Notes: a model not told the origin generated them from the sequence alone. DNA of 64,000 bases from Bacteroidota bacterium (GCA_018267215.1 JAFDYX010000021.1:286935-350934); one strand, 5' to 3'; positions 34,435-44,087 are shown, counted from the stretch's first letter. Numbers and translations are program-made.

Positions 34435-37386
34435 ATGAAAGTATCTGCTTCCCAGCCTTTTCAAATCATCTACTCGCTCTACCAGCACGAGTATCTGGGC
34501 TATGTTTTTGAGCCTTTTATCGTGCATTTGGATGACTCCGGAAAACTGACCTACCAGCACCAAAGCATTTCCCAAAAAAATATTCGCGAATTCGGCAAAG
34601 GCCTCGACAACAAAGACCTCGACCTGATTAAGATTATGGACAGCATGAGCCAGGATGCCGTGCTGAAACACTTCTGCAAAAAGGTGATGAAGCCGGAAGA
34701 ATTTTTCAGCAAAGTGTACCGCAAAGAAAAAGGCGAAGAGCTGCTGCAAAAAGAGATCGAACGCTACATGGAAGAGCGCAGGGCCAAAGTGTTGGATGAG
34801 CTGAAAGGCAAGATGCTCTTCGAAATGGGCAACGATGGCGAGCCTACCTGGCGCAAAGTAGAGGTACCGGAAGGGCGCGCCAGCATCCGTTTTAATTTTT
34901 TGCGGACACACGAATCTACTACCTATTATCCCACCATTACCTATCAGGGCAAGACCGTGGAAATACCCGATGCCGCTGCCTATCTGGTGTGCCGCCAGCC
35001 GGCCTGGATCGTGTTGAAGGGGAAGTTGTATGGCTTCGAAAAACTAGTGGACGGCAAAAAGCTACAGCCTTTCCTCACCAAAAAAAATGTAGTGGTGCCC
35101 AAAAACCTGGAAGAAAATTATTACAATCGGTTTATTGCCCCGTTGGTGGAAGGGTTTGATGACATTGTGGCCTCGGGGTTTGAAATTGTGAAACACACCT
35201 ACGACCCACACCCGCTGCTGAGTATATCGGAGTTGCCGCAAGCTACACCGGCAGAAATGCCCGGCTTGTTTGACGATGCCGACCGGGAAGCCACCACTCA
35301 GGATGAAGCCGGCAAAATTGTGTTCGACCTTTCGTTCCGCTACGGAAAATATAAATTCAGGGGTGCTTCGGCTAACCCGGCCACTGTCAGTGTGTCGTTA
35401 GAAAAAAAAGAAAACGATTATGTTTTTCACCGCATCGCACGCGACACCGACAGCGAAAAAAAATCAGAACAAACACTGATCAAGTTAGGGTTGCCTATGC
35501 GCTGGTCGCGGGCGGCCGTCAATAAAGCACAGGCTTTTTCGTGGCTCAACGAAAACCGTGTCAACCTGCTCAACATGGGTTTCGAGGTGAGCCAGCCCGA
35601 AAACAAAGACAAAAAATATTTTGTGGGCAAAGCCGTGATCGAACTGGAGGTGCGCGAAAGCATTGACTGGTTCGATATCCACGCTAAAATCCGATTTGGC
35701 GAATTTGAAATCTCTTTTAAAGAACTGCGCAAACTTATCCTGAAAAAGAAAGTAGAATTTAAGTTGCCCAACGGGGAAATTGCCATCATCCCCGATGCGT
35801 GGCTGCATAAGTATGGCGACCTGTTTGCGCTGAGCGAAACCCATGGAGCCCACGAAAAGCCGGTGCTGAAAAAACACCATGTCAGTTTGTTGCAGGAGCT
35901 GGAAGAAAATAAGCTGGCCAAGGTACACATGAGCGACCGGCTGCGAAACTTGCAGTCGTTTACAGGCATACGCGATTATGAATTGCCCCAAGGGTTTCAG
36001 GGAACTTTGCGCCCCTACCAAAAGGCAGGTTACAACTGGCTGCGCTTCCTCAACGAATTTCATTTGGGCGGATGTCTGGCCGATGACATGGGCTTGGGAA
36101 AAACCGTGCAGACGTTGGCGCTCCTGCAATCAGAAAAAGAAAAAGGAAATGCGGGCACTTCGCTTTTGATTATGCCCACATCTCTCATCTACAATTGGGA
36201 AATGGAGGCTGCCAAGTTTACGCCTCACTTAAAAATCCTTACCTACACCGGCACGCTGCGCAATAAAGACGTTTCGCGGTTTGCCCAATACGATGTAGTC
36301 CTCACCTCGTACGGCATTACACGCCTCGACATAGAAAACCTCCATAAATTTTTCTTCAACTATATTATTCTAGACGAATCGCAGGTTATCAAAAACCCTT
36401 CGTCTAATATTGCCAAAGCTGTGATGCAACTGCAAAGCAGGTACCGGCTGACGCTGACCGGCACCCCGCTGGAAAACACAACCCTCGACTTGTGGAGCCA
36501 GATGACTTTTTTAAACCCGGGCTTGCTGGGAGGTCAGAAATTTTTCAAAGACGAGTACCAACTGCCAATCGAAAAAAAAGCAGATCAAGACAAAACCAAA
36601 AAACTCAACAGCATCATCAAGCCGTTTGTACTGCGCAGGTTAAAGTCGCAGGTGGCTACCGACTTGCCCGAGAAGGTAGAAAACATATACTACACCAACA
36701 TGACTGCCGAACAGGAAAAGAAGTACGAAGAAATTAAATCGCACTATCGTCATAAAATTTTAGACCAGATTGAAAAAGAAGGGCTGAACAATTCGCGCAT
36801 GACGATCTTGGAGGGGCTGACGAAGCTCCGGCAGATTTCCAACCACCCTAAAATGATCGACCCAAAATATGCTGGCGACTCCGGTAAGCTCGAAGATGTA
36901 TCGCACATGATCGAGAGCGCGTTGCTGGAAGGACACAAACTTTTAATCTTCAGTCAGTTTGTGAAGCATCTCGAAATCATAAAAGAATTGTTGAAGTCGC
37001 GTAAAGTGCCCTTTGCTTATTTGGATGGATCCAGCACCGACCGCAAAGAGCAAGTGGAGAAGTTTAATAAAAACCCTGATCTGAAAATTTTTCTCATCTC
37101 CATTAAAGCGGGCGGCTTGGGTTTAAATTTAACTGAAGCTGATTATGTCTTCTTACTCGACCCGTGGTGGAACCCGGCCGTAGAAGCCCAAGCTACCGAT
37201 CGCGCCCACCGCATCGGCCAAAAGAAAAAAGTATTTACGTACAAATTCATCACACGCAACACGGTAGAAGAAAAAATCCTGCAATTGCAGCGGCATAAAC
37301 TGAGGCTTTCAGAAAATCTGATCCAGAGCGAAGAGAGCGTGATCAAATCGCTGACGATGGAAGACATTGAAATGCTGATGAATTAA
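34435..37386 (+). CDS. SNF2/Rad54-family helicase-like ATPase
   Basis: A 983-residue protein. The first 520 residues have no domain I recognise; the SNF2 motor follows: motif I ADDMGLGKTVQT near 550, motif II LDESQ near 646 (DESQ in place of DEAH), LTGTPLENTTLDLWSQ, and the C-terminal motifs GLNLTEADYVFLLDPWWNP and ATDRAHRIGQ near 895-920. These proteins translocate on double-stranded DNA to remodel protein-DNA complexes. ATG at 34435 chosen over two upstream in-frame ATGs that would add a Cys-rich stretch. It is not next to defence genes, so a general DNA-transaction role is likelier. Confidence 0.85.
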   Translation: MKVSASQPFQIIYSLYQHEYLGYVFEPFIVHLDDSGKLTYQHQSISQKNIREFGKGLDNKDLDLIKIMDSMSQDAVLKHFCKKVMKPEEFFSKVYRKEKGEELLQKEIERYMEERRAKVLDELKGKMLFEMGNDGEPTWRKVEVPEGRASIRFNFLRTHESTTYYPTITYQGKTVEIPDAAAYLVCRQPAWIVLKGKLYGFEKLVDGKKLQPFLTKKNVVVPKNLEENYYNRFIAPLVEGFDDIVASGFEIVKHTYDPHPLLSISELPQATPAEMPGLFDDADREATTQDEAGKIVFDLSFRYGKYKFRGASANPATVSVSLEKKENDYVFHRIARDTDSEKKSEQTLIKLGLPMRWSRAAVNKAQAFSWLNENRVNLLNMGFEVSQPENKDKKYFVGKAVIELEVRESIDWFDIHAKIRFGEFEISFKELRKLILKKKVEFKLPNGEIAIIPDAWLHKYGDLFALSETHGAHEKPVLKKHHVSLLQELEENKLAKVHMSDRLRNLQSFTGIRDYELPQGFQGTLRPYQKAGYNWLRFLNEFHLGGCLADDMGLGKTVQTLALLQSEKEKGNAGTSLLIMPTSLIYNWEMEAAKFTPHLKILTYTGTLRNKDVSRFAQYDVVLTSYGITRLDIENLHKFFFNYIILDESQVIKNPSSNIAKAVMQLQSRYRLTLTGTPLENTTLDLWSQMTFLNPGLLGGQKFFKDEYQLPIEKKADQDKTKKLNSIIKPFVLRRLKSQVATDLPEKVENIYYTNMTAEQEKKYEEIKSHYRHKILDQIEKEGLNNSRMTILEGLTKLRQISNHPKMIDPKYAGDSGKLEDVSHMIESALLEGHKLLIFSQFVKHLEIIKELLKSRKVPFAYLDGSSTDRKEQVEKFNKNPDLKIFLISIKAGGLGLNLTEADYVFLLDPWWNPAVEAQATDRAHRIGQKKKVFTYKFITRNTVEEKILQLQRHKLRLSENLIQSEESVIKSLTMEDIEMLMN

Positions 37387-37446
37387 AGAAGCTGGAGACT
37401 AGAAGTTGGAGGTTTGAAATTCAATATCGGTTAGTTACTCAATCAG

Positions 37447-37473
37447 CCTCCTCTCCTTTGGAGAAGATTGAGG
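37447..37473. repeat. Short hairpin motif common in Bacteroidota spacers
   Basis: CCTCCTCTCC, TTT, then GGAGAAGATTGAGG: TCTCC/GGAGA pairs around TTT and CCTC/GAGG pairs outside. From memory, similar CTCTCCTTTGGAGAG hairpins are scattered in Bacteroidota genomes. There is no T run, so not a terminator. Confidence 0.3.
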
Positions 37474-37515
37474 TGAGATTTAAGCGGATTAGAAGTTAGA
37501 TATAACAAGTTTAGT

Positions 37516-38322
37516 ATGAACGGTAAAGTAGTCATTATTACAGGTGGGTCTTCGGGCATTGGCAAAGCGTTGGCCGAGGTATTTGGAAAAAACGGATCGA
37601 AGATTTTGATCACGGGAAGAAATGCTGCTGACCTTGAAAAAACAGTTGATGAATTAAAGAGAAAACAAATTGAAGCGGCCGGCTTTGTAGCCGATGTAAG
37701 CCTGGAAGATGACAACAAAAAAATGGCAGCCGAAGCCATCCGGTTGTATGGCCGGATTGATGTGCTGATCAACAACGCGGGCATTACCATGCGGGCGCTT
37801 TTTGAAGAAGTGGATTTAGCCGTAGTAAAAAAAGTGATGGACATCAATTTTTACGGAGTACTTTTTGCTACACAGGCGTGCTTGCCCCAGATCATCAAAA
37901 ACAAAGGGAGTGTAATCGGCATCTCATCCATTGCCGGTTTCCGCGGGCTGCCGGCACGCACGGGCTACTCCGCCTCCAAGTTTGCCCTGAACGGATTTCT
38001 GGAAGTGCTGCGAACAGAGATGCTGCACAAAGGCGTGCATGTGCTGACGGCCGCTCCGGGTTTTACAACTTCAAACATCCGCAAGCGGGCATTAACAAAA
38101 GATGGAAAGGCACAGGGCGAATCGCCACGTGCTGAAGAAAAGATGATGACAGCCGAAGCATGCGCTCAGCATATTTACAAAGCAACCATCAAACGCAAAA
38201 ATTTCTTAATTCTAACAACTCAAGGTAAGTTAGCGGTTTGGCTCAACAAATTATTTCCCCGGCTGGCCGATAAATTGGTTTACAATGCCATGGCCAAGGA
38301 AGCGGACTCGCCTTTGAAGTAG
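37516..38322 (+). CDS. Short-chain dehydrogenase/reductase
   Basis: A 268-residue classical SDR. NAD(P) motif GGSSGIGKAL (about 10-19), NNAG (about 88-91), catalytic Ser in GISSIAG and the full YSASK motif (Tyr near 153). Unlike the SDR at 342-1127, this one should be active. The C-terminal part, with the Ala/Lys-rich stretch, resembles the DHRS7/YqjQ-like group acting on lipid or steroid-like carbonyls. It follows SNF2 after 129 nt of spacer. Substrate unknown. Confidence 0.85.
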   Translation: MNGKVVIITGGSSGIGKALAEVFGKNGSKILITGRNAADLEKTVDELKRKQIEAAGFVADVSLEDDNKKMAAEAIRLYGRIDVLINNAGITMRALFEEVDLAVVKKVMDINFYGVLFATQACLPQIIKNKGSVIGISSIAGFRGLPARTGYSASKFALNGFLEVLRTEMLHKGVHVLTAAPGFTTSNIRKRALTKDGKAQGESPRAEEKMMTAEACAQHIYKATIKRKNFLILTTQGKLAVWLNKLFPRLADKLVYNAMAKEADSPLK

Positions 38323-38389
38323 GGTTGTGTATAGTTATCCGTTGGTGGCAATTTTTTTGACAGTTCATTTCCAAAATTAGAATTATAAA

Positions 38390-39108
38390 ATGCTTGATTC
38401 AGCAAATGTTTTTTGGTTTCCCGGACGCTGGCTTGGAGGTATATCGCTGATTATAGCACCGCTATTGCTGTTGACAGGAATAATTTTAAGATCACAATTT
38501 CATTTTTTCTTTCCAGACCAGTTAGCAGCTTACAATAAACATCCGGAGTTAATATCAATAGCCTATTCTTTCTTTGTCATGGGCAATATTCTACTATTTC
38601 CAGCTATCATTACCATATCAACACATGTCGGATTAAAACGACCTGTATGGGCTGTAATCGGTGGCGGTATGGTAATGTTTGGCTTATTTGCAAGAACATT
38701 TTATGCAGGTGTTGATCATCTTTCCTTCCAATTAGTAAAGCAAGAAGGTGTTGAACAGGCAACAAAAATAATTGCTGCTACATACGGGGCTTTTTATATT
38801 ACATCCATTTTTCCTTAATGATACTAACAGGTTGGATAGTGCTTTCCATTGGATGTTATCTTTCAAGAACACTAAATCTTTTTTATTCTATTTGCCTTGC
38901 ATTAATGTCATCATTGATGATTGGAGTTTTAAAAGGCAGTTCTTTTGTATCAATCGTTGCTGCCTCCGGACTTTGTATTGCTACTATACCACTTGGAATT
39001 AAAACACTTAGGAATGGACAACGAGTACCAATAATGAAGTTAATACTATGGTTTTTGCTAATTACTGCTGCTTTAATTATTTTCTGTTTTTTAGGGCAGG
39101 CTGGGTAA
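38390..39108 (+). pseudogene. Frameshifted multi-pass membrane protein
   Basis: Two frames, 38390-38818 (142 residues) and 38818-39108 (96 residues), overlap as TAATG and both encode hydrophobic helices. Adding one T to the T5 run at 38809-38813 would fuse them into one protein of about 240 residues with roughly six membrane spans (joining TSIF to LMILTGW). I therefore read this as one gene with a single-base loss or a sequencing error. Two coupled short genes are possible but less likely. I do not recognise the family. The region is A+T-rich relative to its neighbours. Confidence 0.55.
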
Positions 39109-39134
39109 CAGAACTGCCACCAACATTGGTATTG

Positions 39135-39209
39135 CCAATAGTGCGGCTTGACGGAATAACAATCAGCAGTGGTAATTCTATTGGGCTGCTGTTCGGACTT
39201 GACGAATAA
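39135..39209. repeat. Inverted and direct repeats in a 224-nt spacer
   Basis: CCAATAG (39135-39141) and CTATTGG (39178-39184) form an inverted repeat, and CGGCTTGACGGAATAA (39144-39159) recurs as CGGACTTGACGAATAA (39194-39209). The spacer 39109-39332 holds no gene. The arrangement resembles intergenic repeat or cassette-boundary elements, not a terminator. Confidence 0.4.
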
Positions 39210-39332
39210 AACCCGGCTTTAGTTCTTAATATTTAACCTAATCAAAAAGCCAGGCAGCGGTTCCGGATGGACGAATATAAAATTTCTAACCATTGGCAAT
39301 TCCTGCCCGTTAAATAATAAACGATTTGAATC

Positions 39333-39983
39333 ATGTTCATAGGACACTACGCACTCGGCTTCGCTTCGGCTAAAATCAAAAAGTCACCTTCGCTGGCTAC
39401 CATGCTGATGGCAGTAGTATTCTTAGATTTATTATGGCCTGTATTTGTTCTTTGCGGTATCGAAACATTTCGAATAGACATCGGCAATACAAAAATTACT
39501 CCGCTCAATTTTGAATCTTACCCTTATTCCCACAGTCTCTTGATGGCATTAGTTTGGGGACTTGTTTTTGGTTTGATTTATTTTCTCATCACAAAAAATA
39601 AGTCCGGAGCGTTTTTATTGGTTGGTTTAGTTTTTAGTCATTGGATTTTAGATTTCATTACCCACCGGCCTGACTTGCCTATATTTCCATGGGATGATTT
39701 TAAAGTTGGATTGGGCTTGTGGAATTATCCTGTTGCAGAAAGCATCATAGAAATAGGAATGTTTATAGCGGGAGTATTTTTGTATTTTAATTCGGCTAAA
39801 CATAAACGCAGAATTGTTGTGTGGGCGTTGGTCATTACTTTTTTGGTTGTACACTTAGCCAATCTTTTAGGGCCACCGCCTCCTTCTAAAAATGCTGTTA
39901 CTTGGTCGGCCAATTTGGTTTGGCTGTTTATTTTGTGGGCTTGGTGGGCTGAAAAAAAGACGGAGGTTAATGAGGGTGGCTAA
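39333..39983 (+). CDS. Integral membrane protein, DUF457/YdjM-like
   Basis: A 216-residue protein with five or six hydrophobic helices. Conserved polar residues within helices (MFIGHYALGFASAK, YPYSHSLLMALVWG, FSHWILDFITHRPD) match the His/Asp pattern of membrane-bound metal-dependent hydrolase-like proteins (YdjM/DUF457 group). Substrate unknown. It stands alone between the repeat-bearing spacer and radA and is A+T-rich. Confidence 0.65.
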   Translation: MFIGHYALGFASAKIKKSPSLATMLMAVVFLDLLWPVFVLCGIETFRIDIGNTKITPLNFESYPYSHSLLMALVWGLVFGLIYFLITKNKSGAFLLVGLVFSHWILDFITHRPDLPIFPWDDFKVGLGLWNYPVAESIIEIGMFIAGVFLYFNSAKHKRRIVVWALVITFLVVHLANLLGPPPPSKNAVTWSANLVWLFILWAWWAEKKTEVNEGG

Positions 39984-40082
39984 TAACCGCTCGATGACAC
40001 CCCTGTAAAAAGAATTGTAGCTTCAAAAAATTGTTTTTTAATAAAATCCCATCACTACATTTCGTACTTCTGAAAACTGACT

Positions 40083-41465
40083 ATGTCTAAACCCAAAACT
40101 GTGTTCTTCTGCCAAAGCTGCGGCTACGAGTCGGCCAAGTGGCTGGGCAAGTGCCCCTCGTGCCAAGCGTGGAATACCTTTGCGGAAGAAGTAGTTGCCA
40201 AAACAGAACCAAACAAAAATGAATGGAGAACTTCGGGCGATTCAAAATCAAAAATCATTTCTCCTAAAACACTCCATGAAATTGAAAGCACAACTGAGAT
40301 CCGGTTTCCTACTCCCGATAATGAGCTGAACCGTGTGCTCGGTGGCGGCATTGTGCCCGGCTCGTTGATATTGATTGGTGGCGAGCCTGGCATCGGCAAA
40401 TCTACCCTGATGTTGCAAATTGGGTTGGCCTTGAAGAAAATAAAAACGCTTTATGTTTCGGGCGAAGAAAGCGAGCAGCAAATTAAAATGCGTGCGACAC
40501 GGCTTTCGTCAGAAAAATTTTCTGATAATTTTTATACACTCACCGAAACAAACACCAAAAATATTTTTGCGGCTATCGAAAGCATACAACCGCAACTCGT
40601 CATCATTGATTCAATTCAAACCTTGTTTTCTTCTATGCTGGATTCCGTTGCCGGCACAATCGGACAAGTGCGCCAATGTGCTGCCGAACTGATGAAGTTT
40701 GCCAAAGAAACTAACACGTCTGTTTTTTTGGTTGGCCATATTACAAAAGACGGGTTGCTGGCCGGCCCCAAGGTGTTGGAGCACATGGTTGATACCGTAC
40801 TTCAATTTGAGGGCGATAGGCATTTGGCTTATCGCATTTTGCGCACTACTAAAAACCGTTTTGGGTCAACTTCTGAAATCGGCATTTACGAAATGCTAGG
40901 CAATGGCTTGCGCGAAGTTTCTAATCCATCAGAAATTTTAATCTCGCAAAAAGACGGGCAGTTAAGTGGTGCCACTATCGGGGCTACCATCGAAGGCAAC
41001 CGTCCTTTGTTGATCGAGATTCAATCGTTGGTGAGCACAGCCTCTTACGGCACACCACAGCGCACTGCCAATGGGTTCGATCAAAAGCGGCTGAACATGC
41101 TGCTGGCTGTTTTAGAAAAGCGCTGCGGCTTCCGAGTAGGCTCGCAAGATGTTTTTGTAAACATGGCCGGAGGCATTTATGTAGAAGACCCCGCTATTGA
41201 TTTGGCTCTGTGCGTGTCTGTTATTTCGTCTATGGAAGAAATTCCGGTGAGCGATAAAATTTGTTTTGCGGCCGAAGTTGGGCTGGGCGGAGAGCTGCGG
41301 GCAGTAAATAGAATTGAGCAGCGCATATCGGAAGCAGAAAAACTGGGCTTCAAAAAAATTTATGTTTCTAAGTTCAGCCAAAAATCGGTTGACACGAAAA
41401 AGGTTAAGATAGAAGTTGTTCCTTCTGGTAACCTTTCTGAAATATTTAAAATGATTTTTGGTTAA
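40083..41465 (+). CDS. radA: DNA repair protein RadA
   Basis: A 460-residue branch-migration helicase. Zinc finger Cys10, Cys13, Cys24, Cys27; Walker A GGEPGIGKST (99-108); RadA-specific KNRFG (257-261); Lon-protease-like C-terminal domain without its catalytic dyad. It processes recombination intermediates with RecA. Convergent with the next gene, with stops one base apart. Confidence 0.95.
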   Translation: MSKPKTVFFCQSCGYESAKWLGKCPSCQAWNTFAEEVVAKTEPNKNEWRTSGDSKSKIISPKTLHEIESTTEIRFPTPDNELNRVLGGGIVPGSLILIGGEPGIGKSTLMLQIGLALKKIKTLYVSGEESEQQIKMRATRLSSEKFSDNFYTLTETNTKNIFAAIESIQPQLVIIDSIQTLFSSMLDSVAGTIGQVRQCAAELMKFAKETNTSVFLVGHITKDGLLAGPKVLEHMVDTVLQFEGDRHLAYRILRTTKNRFGSTSEIGIYEMLGNGLREVSNPSEILISQKDGQLSGATIGATIEGNRPLLIEIQSLVSTASYGTPQRTANGFDQKRLNMLLAVLEKRCGFRVGSQDVFVNMAGGIYVEDPAIDLALCVSVISSMEEIPVSDKICFAAEVGLGGELRAVNRIEQRISEAEKLGFKKIYVSKFSQKSVDTKKVKIEVVPSGNLSEIFKMIFG

Positions 41466-41466
41466 A

Positions 41467-42303
41467 TTATTCCATCAAACGTTTCGCTTGCCCCACCCAA
41501 TTATCGCGCTGTATGCGGTGCGGAAAAAACTCGATAGCGGCTCCAACACGCTCTATCATTTCGGGCGAGAGTTCGGCTAATTGGCCAAATGTATAAATGC
41601 CGATCATGTTCAGTCGTTTTTCAATAAACGGGCCGATGCCTTTGATTTTTGTTAAGTCATCTTTTTCATCGGGCTCAACGGGCCGTACAAATGGGTGCTC
41701 GGAAACTGATTTTTCTCTTCGGGCAGATTGAAGTTCTTCCACCGCTGCCTTCAGTTGGCGGTTGGCTTCCTCCAGTTCTTTGTTTTGGTACTCCAGTTGG
41801 CGCGATTTATAGCGCACGGTGCCAGCTTCGTTCTCAAGTTGTTGTTGCTGGCTTTGTGTCAATAAATATTCTTGCCGTGTTTGTGCCAACGATATTTCAA
41901 GTCCGTTATACCGCTCTTGCAGGTTTTCTTTTTCAGTGTGAGCTTCCTGAAGTTTCTGGTGGCAGGCTTCCAAATCGTGCCGATGTTTGTCTTGCCAAAG
42001 TGAAATTTGATTTTTCAGTTCATCGCGGTCAGTCTGAAGTGTGTAATTTTCATTCAGCAGTTCTTCGGTTCTTTCTCCTTGCCGATCTATCGTTTCCTGC
42101 CGTAGCCACCAGCCAACGCCATAGCCCAGCAAACAAGCCCCCAGCAGCATCATAAAAATTTCTATGATGGCCAACAGTCGAATGTGTGGACTAAAATAAT
42201 GCGGGTCGGCATTGACTACTCCTTTTACACCAAACAAATACCACAAAGCTGAAGCAATGATCCAGACAACGAAAAGCAAGATGAACCAATAATATTTCTT
42301 CAT
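41467..42303 (-). CDS. Membrane protein with coiled coil and helix-hairpin-helix
   Basis: A 278-residue protein. Two transmembrane helices near the N-terminus (about 4-24 and 40-65), a coiled coil over about 75-205 (LLNENYTLQTDRDELKNQIS and RQLEYQNKELEEANRQL), and a C-terminal region LTKIKGIGPFIEKRLNMIGI with HhH character, as in Bacteroidota proteins with a helix-hairpin-helix tail. Function not known; the HhH could bind nucleic acid or another protein. Antisense to and convergent with radA. Confidence 0.65.
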   Translation of the reverse strand: MKKYYWFILLFVVWIIASALWYLFGVKGVVNADPHYFSPHIRLLAIIEIFMMLLGACLLGYGVGWWLRQETIDRQGERTEELLNENYTLQTDRDELKNQISLWQDKHRHDLEACHQKLQEAHTEKENLQERYNGLEISLAQTRQEYLLTQSQQQQLENEAGTVRYKSRQLEYQNKELEEANRQLKAAVEELQSARREKSVSEHPFVRPVEPDEKDDLTKIKGIGPFIEKRLNMIGIYTFGQLAELSPEMIERVGAAIEFFPHRIQRDNWVGQAKRLME

Positions 42304-42379
42304 AAGAAATTCGAATTTACTGCTTTTTCATGACGGGAAAAAAGAACGCCTCCTTTCAAATTTTTGCACCTTTGCCCTC

Positions 42380-43600
42380 ATGACACAACAAGAAATTGAA
42401 CGGGTATCGCAAGCGGATGCGCAAGCGTTCATTTTCGCAAATGAAAATATTGATGTCGGCAAGTTTTTATTGGCTCAAAAAGATTTGTTTGGTGTTCAAC
42501 CGGCTTGTATTGCCGACCAGTTGAGAGGCCGGCAGAAAGCCTTATCAAAAATTCCTTTGTACCGTAACACGAGCGGTATTGTCTATCCGCCATCGTTAAA
42601 TCTGGAACAAAGTTCTTCTGAAACTACTGCCCTGTTTAAATGTGATTGGCTGAAGAAGGATTTACCGATCACACAAAATTTTGCCGACTTAACAGGAGGG
42701 TGGGGTGTAGATAGTTTTTTCTTCAGCCAAATAACTGATCGCTTGGTTTATGTCGAACCGGACGAAAATCTTTTTGATATCGCAAGGCACAATCACCGGG
42801 TACTCAAAGCAGAAAATATTGCGCATCGCCACCAATCAGCAGAACAATTCCTCTCCGATAACAAAGAATCTTTCGACCTGATGTATGTTGACCCTGGCCG
42901 CAGAACACATCAGAACAAGAAAGTTTTTCTGTTGAAAGATTGTCAGCCTGATGTGGTTGGGTTGTTGCCTCAACTTTTGCAGCAAACCAGCCATGTTCTG
43001 ATCAAAGCCGCACCCCTACTCGACATTCAATCTGCTCTGCGCGAACTTGTTCATGTAAAAAAGATTGCGGTTGTTTCGGTAGAAAATGAATGCCGTGAGT
43101 TGCTATTTTTATTGGAGAAAGATTTCGATGGCGAAGTTTTTATAGAAACGTACAACCTCACAAAAAAAGAAAGGCAACAGTTTTCATTCACCTTGAAAGA
43201 GGAGTACCATGCCTCTTCCTTGTTCGGTGAGCTAAAAGAATTTATCTACGAGCCTAACGCATCCATTTTAAAATCAGGTGCCTTTAAATTAGTTGGCGAG
43301 AAGTTTGGTCTGCATAAGTTGCACGTTCACACACACCTTTACACCGGCTCTACAAAAATTGAAAATTTTCCCGGAAGGGTTTTTAAAATTGAAAAACTTA
43401 AGTTCGATGCCGATGAGCTGCCTGAACAAAGAGCGAATGTTATGACGCGCAATTACCCTTTGTCCGCCATGCAGTTAAAACAAAAGTTAAAACTGAAAGA
43501 CGGGGGAGAAAAAATTGTGATTGGTTTTACGGGGCTTCACAAAAAGTATGTGGTGGTGGCTGCAAAAGTTAGTAGTGACCAAAACAGGAATGTACAATGA
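42380..43600 (+). CDS. Class I methyltransferase with THUMP-like C-terminal domain
   Basis: A 406-residue protein. The central SAM-binding fold shows NFADLTGGWGVDSFFFS and DLMYVDPGRRT (DPPR-type loop). The C-terminal YPLSAMQLKQKLKLKDGG and GLHKKYVVVAAKV match the THUMP-like domain of Bacteroidota methyltransferases. An RNA substrate is inferred from that domain. Its last 32 nt overlap the 3' end of the convergent toxin gene. Confidence 0.75.
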   Translation: MTQQEIERVSQADAQAFIFANENIDVGKFLLAQKDLFGVQPACIADQLRGRQKALSKIPLYRNTSGIVYPPSLNLEQSSSETTALFKCDWLKKDLPITQNFADLTGGWGVDSFFFSQITDRLVYVEPDENLFDIARHNHRVLKAENIAHRHQSAEQFLSDNKESFDLMYVDPGRRTHQNKKVFLLKDCQPDVVGLLPQLLQQTSHVLIKAAPLLDIQSALRELVHVKKIAVVSVENECRELLFLLEKDFDGEVFIETYNLTKKERQQFSFTLKEEYHASSLFGELKEFIYEPNASILKSGAFKLVGEKFGLHKLHVHTHLYTGSTKIENFPGRVFKIEKLKFDADELPEQRANVMTRNYPLSAMQLKQKLKLKDGGEKIVIGFTGLHKKYVVVAAKVSSDQNRNVQ

Positions 43601-43826
43601 TCAGTTCTTCGGTTACTCTGTAAATTAAACGATGCTCGTCATTGATTCGTCTCGACCAATAGCCTGTGTAATTACCTTTAAGCGCTTCCGGTTTGCCTAG
43701 TCCCTGAAATGGCGAGTGTTGGATGTCTTCAAGTAATTCAAAAACCTTAAATGCTAATTTTTGATTTCCTGTTTTGAAACGAATCAATTCTTCAATGGCC
43801 GAAAGTGCGAATTGCACTTTTCTCAC
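43569..43826 (-). CDS. yoeB: YoeB-family toxin (ribosome-dependent mRNA interferase)
   Basis: An 85-residue toxin closely matching YoeB: GLGKPEAL, YWSRRINDEHRLIYR and the C-terminal HSCFGHY. Positions equivalent to the E. coli active site (E46, R65, H83, Y84) are Glu47, Arg66, His84 and Tyr85, all present, so it should be active in cleaving mRNA at the ribosomal A site. GTG start at 43826, three bases after the antitoxin stop. Its 3' end overlaps the methyltransferase gene by 32 nt. Confidence 0.9.
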   Translation of the reverse strand: MRKVQFALSAIEELIRFKTGNQKLAFKVFELLEDIQHSPFQGLGKPEALKGNYTGYWSRRINDEHRLIYRVTEELIIVHSCFGHY

Positions 43827-43829
43827 AAA

Positions 43830-44051
43830 CTATTTTTTTATAAATGTTTCTAGCTGATCCATAGAAAATGTGATACCCCTACCTGATTCAATGTCAAGAG
43901 TTGAGTTCCGTAGTTTTTCCCAATAGTCTGTGCTGCTGCTCTCATGAACAGCTATGGTGACAAAAGCATTTTTATCCTCCAGCAATTTTTTAATCTTGTC
44001 GAAAAGCTCCTTATCAAATTCAGAAGATGTTATTTTAAAAACCGCCTCCAT
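43830..44051 (-). CDS. Antitoxin partner of YoeB, not YefM-like
   Basis: A 73-residue acidic protein directly upstream of yoeB with a 3-nt gap. The N-terminus FKITSSEFDKELFDKIKKLL and DKNAFVTIAVHE do not show the Phd/YefM pattern (which begins with an AR..L..VME segment); the C-terminal GRGITFSMDQLETFIKK looks like a short linear toxin-binding segment. Antitoxin function is inferred from position and size. DNA binding by this protein is not evident. Confidence 0.65.
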   Translation of the reverse strand: MEAVFKITSSEFDKELFDKIKKLLEDKNAFVTIAVHESSSTDYWEKLRNSTLDIESGRGITFSMDQLETFIKK

Positions 44052-44087
44052 AGCTGTTTGTTTTATACCAAAATTAATTATTTTGTT

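Noticed and set aside
35427-36129. Two long minus-strand frames inside the SNF2 gene
   Set aside because: They are shadows of the SNF2 coding frame, with no recognisable motifs.
34435-37386. SNF2 gene as part of a defence island
   Set aside because: No nuclease, methyltransferase-restriction or other defence gene accompanies it; neighbours are an outer-membrane barrel and an SDR.
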